From assembly GCF_000247695.1 (NCBI RefSeq), contig NW_004624778.1, positions 12,169,135 to 12,233,134 on the forward strand: 64,000 bases of DNA. The letters run 5' to 3'. Shown here piece after piece: positions 60,225-64,000 of this stretch. This DNA is from Heterocephalus glaber (taxonomy: Eukaryota > Chordata > Mammalia > Rodentia > Bathyergidae). A program made the position numbers and the translations under genes. The notes below the pieces were generated by a model. The model ran no database searches and was not told the origin of the DNA. It saw only the letters and a program-made list of their open reading frames with translations. Every line of letters begins with the position of its first letter. Position 1 is the first letter of the stretch.

Positions 60225-60485
60225 CCCCTGTCGAATGCCTGAGGGCTCAGCTCAGATATCACCCCCTTGGCAATGTGTTCCTGGACTCTTCTCCCACACC
60301 GAAGTCTGGGCCTTTCCTCTGAGCTCTTCAGCTTCTCCTCTAGCACCCGCCACATGGCACATGTCAGCTCCCCTGTTTGTGTTCCCTTTAGCCCCTCTAG
60401 GATATTTTCCTCCATCCTGGTCTTGTCCAGCTGTTGCCCTGGCACACAGTAGGCCTTCAGTGTTTGTTGAGTGAAGAACAAGCAA
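60225..60485 (+). mobile_element. L2 LINE 3' end
   Basis: The order ctcagctcagatatcacccc, cccttggcaatgtgttcctg and ggcacacagtaggccttcag, ending tgtttgttgagtgaa, is typical of L2. Confidence 0.75.
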
Positions 60486-60539
60486 AGATAGGAAGATGAG
60501 TGGACAGCTAGATGGACAGTTGCTAACTATTCCCTTATC

Positions 60540-60780
60540 CAAAAAGCTTCCCTAACTACCCCACTCCTCCTCACCTTTCCTTCCTTCATCCTTTTGCCAT
60601 GTCTAATTTTGCTTCATAGCAAAACAATGCCATTTATCACATATTTGTTGGCTGTCTCCTTTCATTAGAGTGCATACACTCCAAGAACAAGCACTTTGCC
60701 TACTTTTTACAGTACCATATGCATAGTGCCTAAAGCACATTTATAGACTAGGTAGACGAACTGAAGGGTGGTAGCTGTTA
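60540..60780 (+). mobile_element. L2 LINE 3' end, second copy
   Basis: The words gcttccctaactaccccact, gccatttatcacatatttgt, tagagtgcatacactccaag and agcacatttatagactaggt follow the same L2 region 55 bp after the previous copy. Confidence 0.6.
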
Positions 60781-62174
60781 GGATGGGTGGATGGATCATG
60801 GGGAGGGGTGGCGGATAGGATCCTATGACCAGGAGAGGCTTGCCGCTCTCATCACAGTAGCAGCAGGTCTCAGAGCCACCAGCACACCTGATCTCTGCTG
60901 GGTTCCTTTGCTTTTCTCCCTCTCCTGCCACCAGCAGACCCGTCTGAGCTGAGGTGAGCCGTCATCTCAGGGCAAGGCCATTCCACTCTCTGGCTGGGAT
61001 TAACTGTCTGGGGCTGAAGTTCTGAGGCCAGAGCTCTGCTGAAGCTGCCCTTGATCCCTCGGAAATACCCCCTGCACAAGGGCATGAGATTTCAGCCTCA
61101 GCCTGCCCCGTAATGGGCCAGGTCTACATAACATGTTTTGTAACCAGAGCAGTAATGTGCTGCCCCTCACTGCTGCACCTTACACCTGCACCGACCTCCA
61201 GGTGAGAGTGTGCATGTGTGTTTCATGTGCACTCTGCCAGGAAGGAGTGGAAGGAATATTCTCCTTCCTTTCCTAAAGAGTCTCGCTTTATATAATCTAC
61301 TTGTCTCCCAGGCCCATTTAATATGGAAAATAATCAGAGCTTAGACCAGTAAGGGGGGGCGCAGGAGGTGGGGCACCTGGCTGCAGCCAGGTGTCTCTAC
61401 CCATGTAGAAAAGCCAAAGGTAAGCATGCGGGCCCTGTGGCCATTTAGATGGTGCCAGAAGCATATCTGTTGCAAAGAGCCAGCAGGGAGACCGGAAGGC
61501 TGTCCCTGTCACACTTGGGGGAGGGCTCCTACTTGGGCAGGGCTTCTGCAGAGCAGGAAGCACCCAGACTTGTTAAGAAAACAATTAGAGGCAGGACCGC
61601 TGGACACTGAAAGGGCGATTCTGACAAGCCAGGTTAATTCTCCATGTCTGCAGAGCAGGAAGGGGTCTCTGGTCTAGAGCCAGAGCACCATCTGCCCTGG
61701 CCAGGCCACCAGGGGCCCCAACTGAAGCTCCTTTCCAAACTCCTCATGAGTCATGCCTGTCACTGTGTGCCGTTGTCTAGGACGTGCTATCCTTTCCAGC
61801 CCTATCTTACTGGTCACATTTTAGGGCAGAGATTAAGTGAGTGATGAGGTTAACTTTCCTTGTGGCTGGATGAGCTCCTCTGATGCCTGGGACAAGTTAG
61901 GGTCCCTGCTGAGGTCATGGCCGAAGGGCAGCTCCCTACTGCTGTGGCCAGTGTGGAGGGGAGAGGCTAGGATGTGGGTCAGGGCCCAGGATTCTGAGGC
62001 CCGGCCGGAGGAGGCTGGCACCTTCTGCTAGTGCTGTGCCAAGTGCCATAGGCAGCTCAGTCTGTCCAGCCTCAGAACTGAGCTTCCAGTCTGCTGCCCG
62101 CTCAGGAGGGAGCCTCGGCTTCCTGTCCATTGTCTACTTGGGGCACACCCAGTGTGTTCCTGAAGTGACCTGGA

Positions 62175-62250
62175 GAGGGAGGAAGGGAGGAAGGGAAGGA
62201 GGGAAGGGGGCCACCCCAGCGCTTGGTCAGGGTGGGAGAGGGGAAGTGAG
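62175..62250. repeat. GGA-rich purine tract
   Basis: Repeated gggagg and ggaaggag words, interrupted by ccaccccagcgcttggtcag. It has potential for G-quadruplex or triplex structure. Confidence 0.8.
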
Positions 62251-62592
62251 AAGGGAAGACTTGGTGTTTTTCCTTGTTTGTGTTTTGTATAAAAGAAAAC
62301 AAATAATATCCTTTGAGAAAATCATTAAACAAAGCACATCCTAAGGCCCCAGAGGCCCATTGTGGCTGCCTGGAGCCTGGAATTCATTCATGCCTTTTTG
62401 GCTAGATTGTTGGAAGCAAGAAAGATGGGGTGGGAGGGAAGGGCTGTCATTAAAATGTAGTTTGGAATGTGTCTTTCCCTCCCTGGCCTCTAAATAGCTG
62501 GTCCATACCGCCAAGATCTCTGTGCCCTCTTGACCTGTCTTCCCACCGCCCCCCTGGGAAGCTCTCCTGGGCTGCCAGTGTTCCCCACCCCT

Positions 62593-62610
62593 CCCCCCCG
62601 GGGGGGGGGG
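62593..62610. repeat. C7G11 palindromic block
   Basis: Seven C are followed directly by eleven G, giving a 14 bp perfect palindrome. Confidence 0.9.
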
Positions 62611-63851
62611 CTAAGTCTTGTGAAGATAGAAGAGTGGGGCACTCTCTGTGGAGCCCCAGTCCAGAGGGGGGTGTGTGCTACCTCACACAGAGGCCAGGGC
62701 TGCAGCCCACAGATCCACGTCTCTCATTCACTGTATGACGTCTCAGGGTCTCAGCCTCCCTGCCTGCCAGGTGGGGGTTGGGGCCAAATGCATGCCCGAG
62801 GATCGCTCTGCAGCAGACTGGGCTCTGGGACTCCTCTCTCCACCTGTGCATGCCCACACCAGCATGTGACAGTGCAGGCCACAGTCAGGCTGCGTCATAG
62901 CCAGGCCCCGGTACCCCATACTCCACTCTGGCCTGCTAGAAATGGACGTCACCACCATTGTCCCATTGGGGGTGGAGGGGGTGGGAAGGAGGTAAGAACA
63001 GAATTGGCCATCAGCCCAGCTTCTGCAATAATTCTGCCGGGCCTGGCATTTGCTGGGATCCGGCCTGCATTCTAAGTGGAAGGTCTCTCTCCAACTGATG
63101 TCAATGTCTAAGTAGTTGTCATGAGGACAATATGCAAAAGACCATCCTTAGAATTTTCCTCAGCCCCTCCTTTGAAGTTTAAAAAGGAATTTAGCTATTT
63201 GCATGTTTTCCCTAAATACTTCCCAGGCAACACAAGGTAAAAGGATCTTGAGTAAAATCTTCCAGGGAGCCAAGCCTAGGATTAGGAGGCAGTTTTCTTC
63301 TGTTCAAGGCATCTCCTGATCCCCTCAACAGCACAGAGCAGAAGGTAATAACATTTCCATTTTGTTAGGAAATTGAAAATTGGAGGAGCTTGTCCCCGTC
63401 CTATAGCCAGTGACTGTGTACCTGGTCCCCATGAGGGATACAAACAGCCCCCTGGATTGGGGCTCCTCAAGAAGAGCCCCAGCCCTGGTCTGCCTTTGCA
63501 GGCCTCAGCCCCCAATCAAGGGAAGGTGGGGGACATTGGCACCTTGAACTGGCTGCCCCCTCTCTGGAAACCTTGAAGTGCTCACTCAGGTCTCTGGGCC
63601 TGAGCATCCTTACTTGTATTAGACAGCTTGGACATGATAAATTCTGAGGTCCCCCTGTTCTTTGAGTCTGAAATTCTAGCATCCTTGCTTGGGAGGAAAT
63701 TTATCAACTGCAGTGTTTTTCATTTTCCATCTGAATTTGGAATTCAGAGTCCAGCCTCTCCCGTCTTCCCATCCTGAACACGGTTGTGCTTAGTGTGATC
63801 CCTCTGCTCTCTTTAGAAGTTATTCATACCCCCTCTCTCCCCACATCCCAG

Positions 63852-63928
63852 GGCTACCACCCGATGCCCCATGAGGTGGAGATTGCGCACACCAAGAAGC
63901 TGTTCCGGAGGAGGAGAAACGACCGAAG
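63852..63928 (+). CDS. CTIF: CTIF internal coding exon (fourth in window)
   Basis: This 77 nt exon follows a long pyrimidine-rich tract ending ccacatcccag and precedes donor gtagga. It starts on a codon boundary, consistent with the phase-0 end of the exon at 22212. It encodes 25 residues beginning GYHPMPHEVEIAHTKKL and ending in an arginine-rich FRRRRNDR run, with AG left over. I recognise this as CTIF; the basic run continues in the next exon of known CTIF proteins and would suit RNA or acidic-partner contacts, which is inference. The reading frame through all four exons has no stop: 110 codons plus two bases. Later exons, including MIF4G, lie beyond the window. Confidence 0.94.
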
Positions 63929-64000
63929 GTAGGAGAGACCTTCTCGAGCACTGAGTGTTCTTTCCCACACCAGTGTCTGTGGCTATGTCAGTGCTGGCTT
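63929..64000 (+). other. CTIF: Start of next CTIF intron (partial)
   Basis: Seventy-two bases follow the gtagga donor, up to the window edge. Nothing further is recognisable. Confidence 0.8.

Larger units (their letters stand above)
22288..63851 (+). other. CTIF: CTIF 41.6 kb intron between third and fourth exons
   Basis: The intron runs from gtacgt to atcccag and makes up two thirds of the window. Repeats are listed separately. Stretches longer than 300 bases in which I see nothing specific include 24780-25580, 26560-27430, 28560-31130 (apart from two SINE/CTCF items), 32020-33110, 33910-34650, 36330-37380, 37430-38300, 40410-41690, 41835-43295, 43335-44020, 45700-46390, 47660-48720, 50480-53000, 54040-55957, 56890-59200, 60790-62170 and 62620-63851. 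They may hold diverged L2, MIR or LTR fragments that only a library search would show. Confidence 0.8.

Noticed and set aside
61344..61363. Possible fifth CTCF motif (accagtaagggggggcgcag)
   Set aside because: The G run has extra bases, so the core spacing does not fit.

Overview
The window is mammalian nuclear DNA, almost all intronic, from one protein-coding gene on the + strand. Four short exons (16101-16174, 17503-17607, 22212-22287, 63852-63928) join in a single open frame with compatible splice phases. They encode a stretch that I recognise as CTIF (CBP80/20-dependent translation initiation factor, KIAA0427), in the N-terminal half of the protein. Upstream coding exons, the start codon and the MIF4G-domain exons are not in the window. 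I found no other credible protein-coding gene, no conventional RNA gene and no microbial system. The computed open frames outside these exons are short, overlap repeats or lack recognisable domains.

The organism looks like a non-murid rodent, probably of the squirrel-related (sciuromorph) group. The evidence is: tRNA-derived ID SINEs with intact A and B boxes and 10-13 bp target duplications; B1-like SINEs; two B1-dID-type composites (about 20316 and 44021); and MaLR LTRs of the kind I associate with squirrel-like genomes. I cannot confirm the species without a database.

Layout: 1-16100 is the end of an upstream intron (L1 pieces, MIR, a long DNA-transposon fossil at about 10803-11930, GT-rich satellites and two tandem MaLR LTRs). 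16101-22287 holds three exons within 6.2 kb, with a solo LTR and old L1 and MER5-like sequence between them. 22288-63851 is a 41.6 kb intron with ID/B1 SINEs, hAT fossils, a 1.2 kb old L1 block, L2 and MIR relics, and a mariner inserted inside a MaLR LTR. 63852 onward holds the fourth exon and the start of the next intron.

Observations most worth checking: (1) four CTCF-like motifs between 17.5 and 31.2 kb, the left two on the minus strand and the right two on the plus strand, a divergent arrangement, with the leftmost lying across a CTIF 3' splice site; (2) the nested mariner/MaLR with an exact TA duplication and an internally inverted transposase remnant; (3) a 194 bp hAT element with terminal inverted repeats; (4) a 256-codon antisense open frame at 23990-24760; (5) frameshifted antisense protein-like sequence just downstream of the third exon. 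I saw no new biological system that the sequence alone would support.
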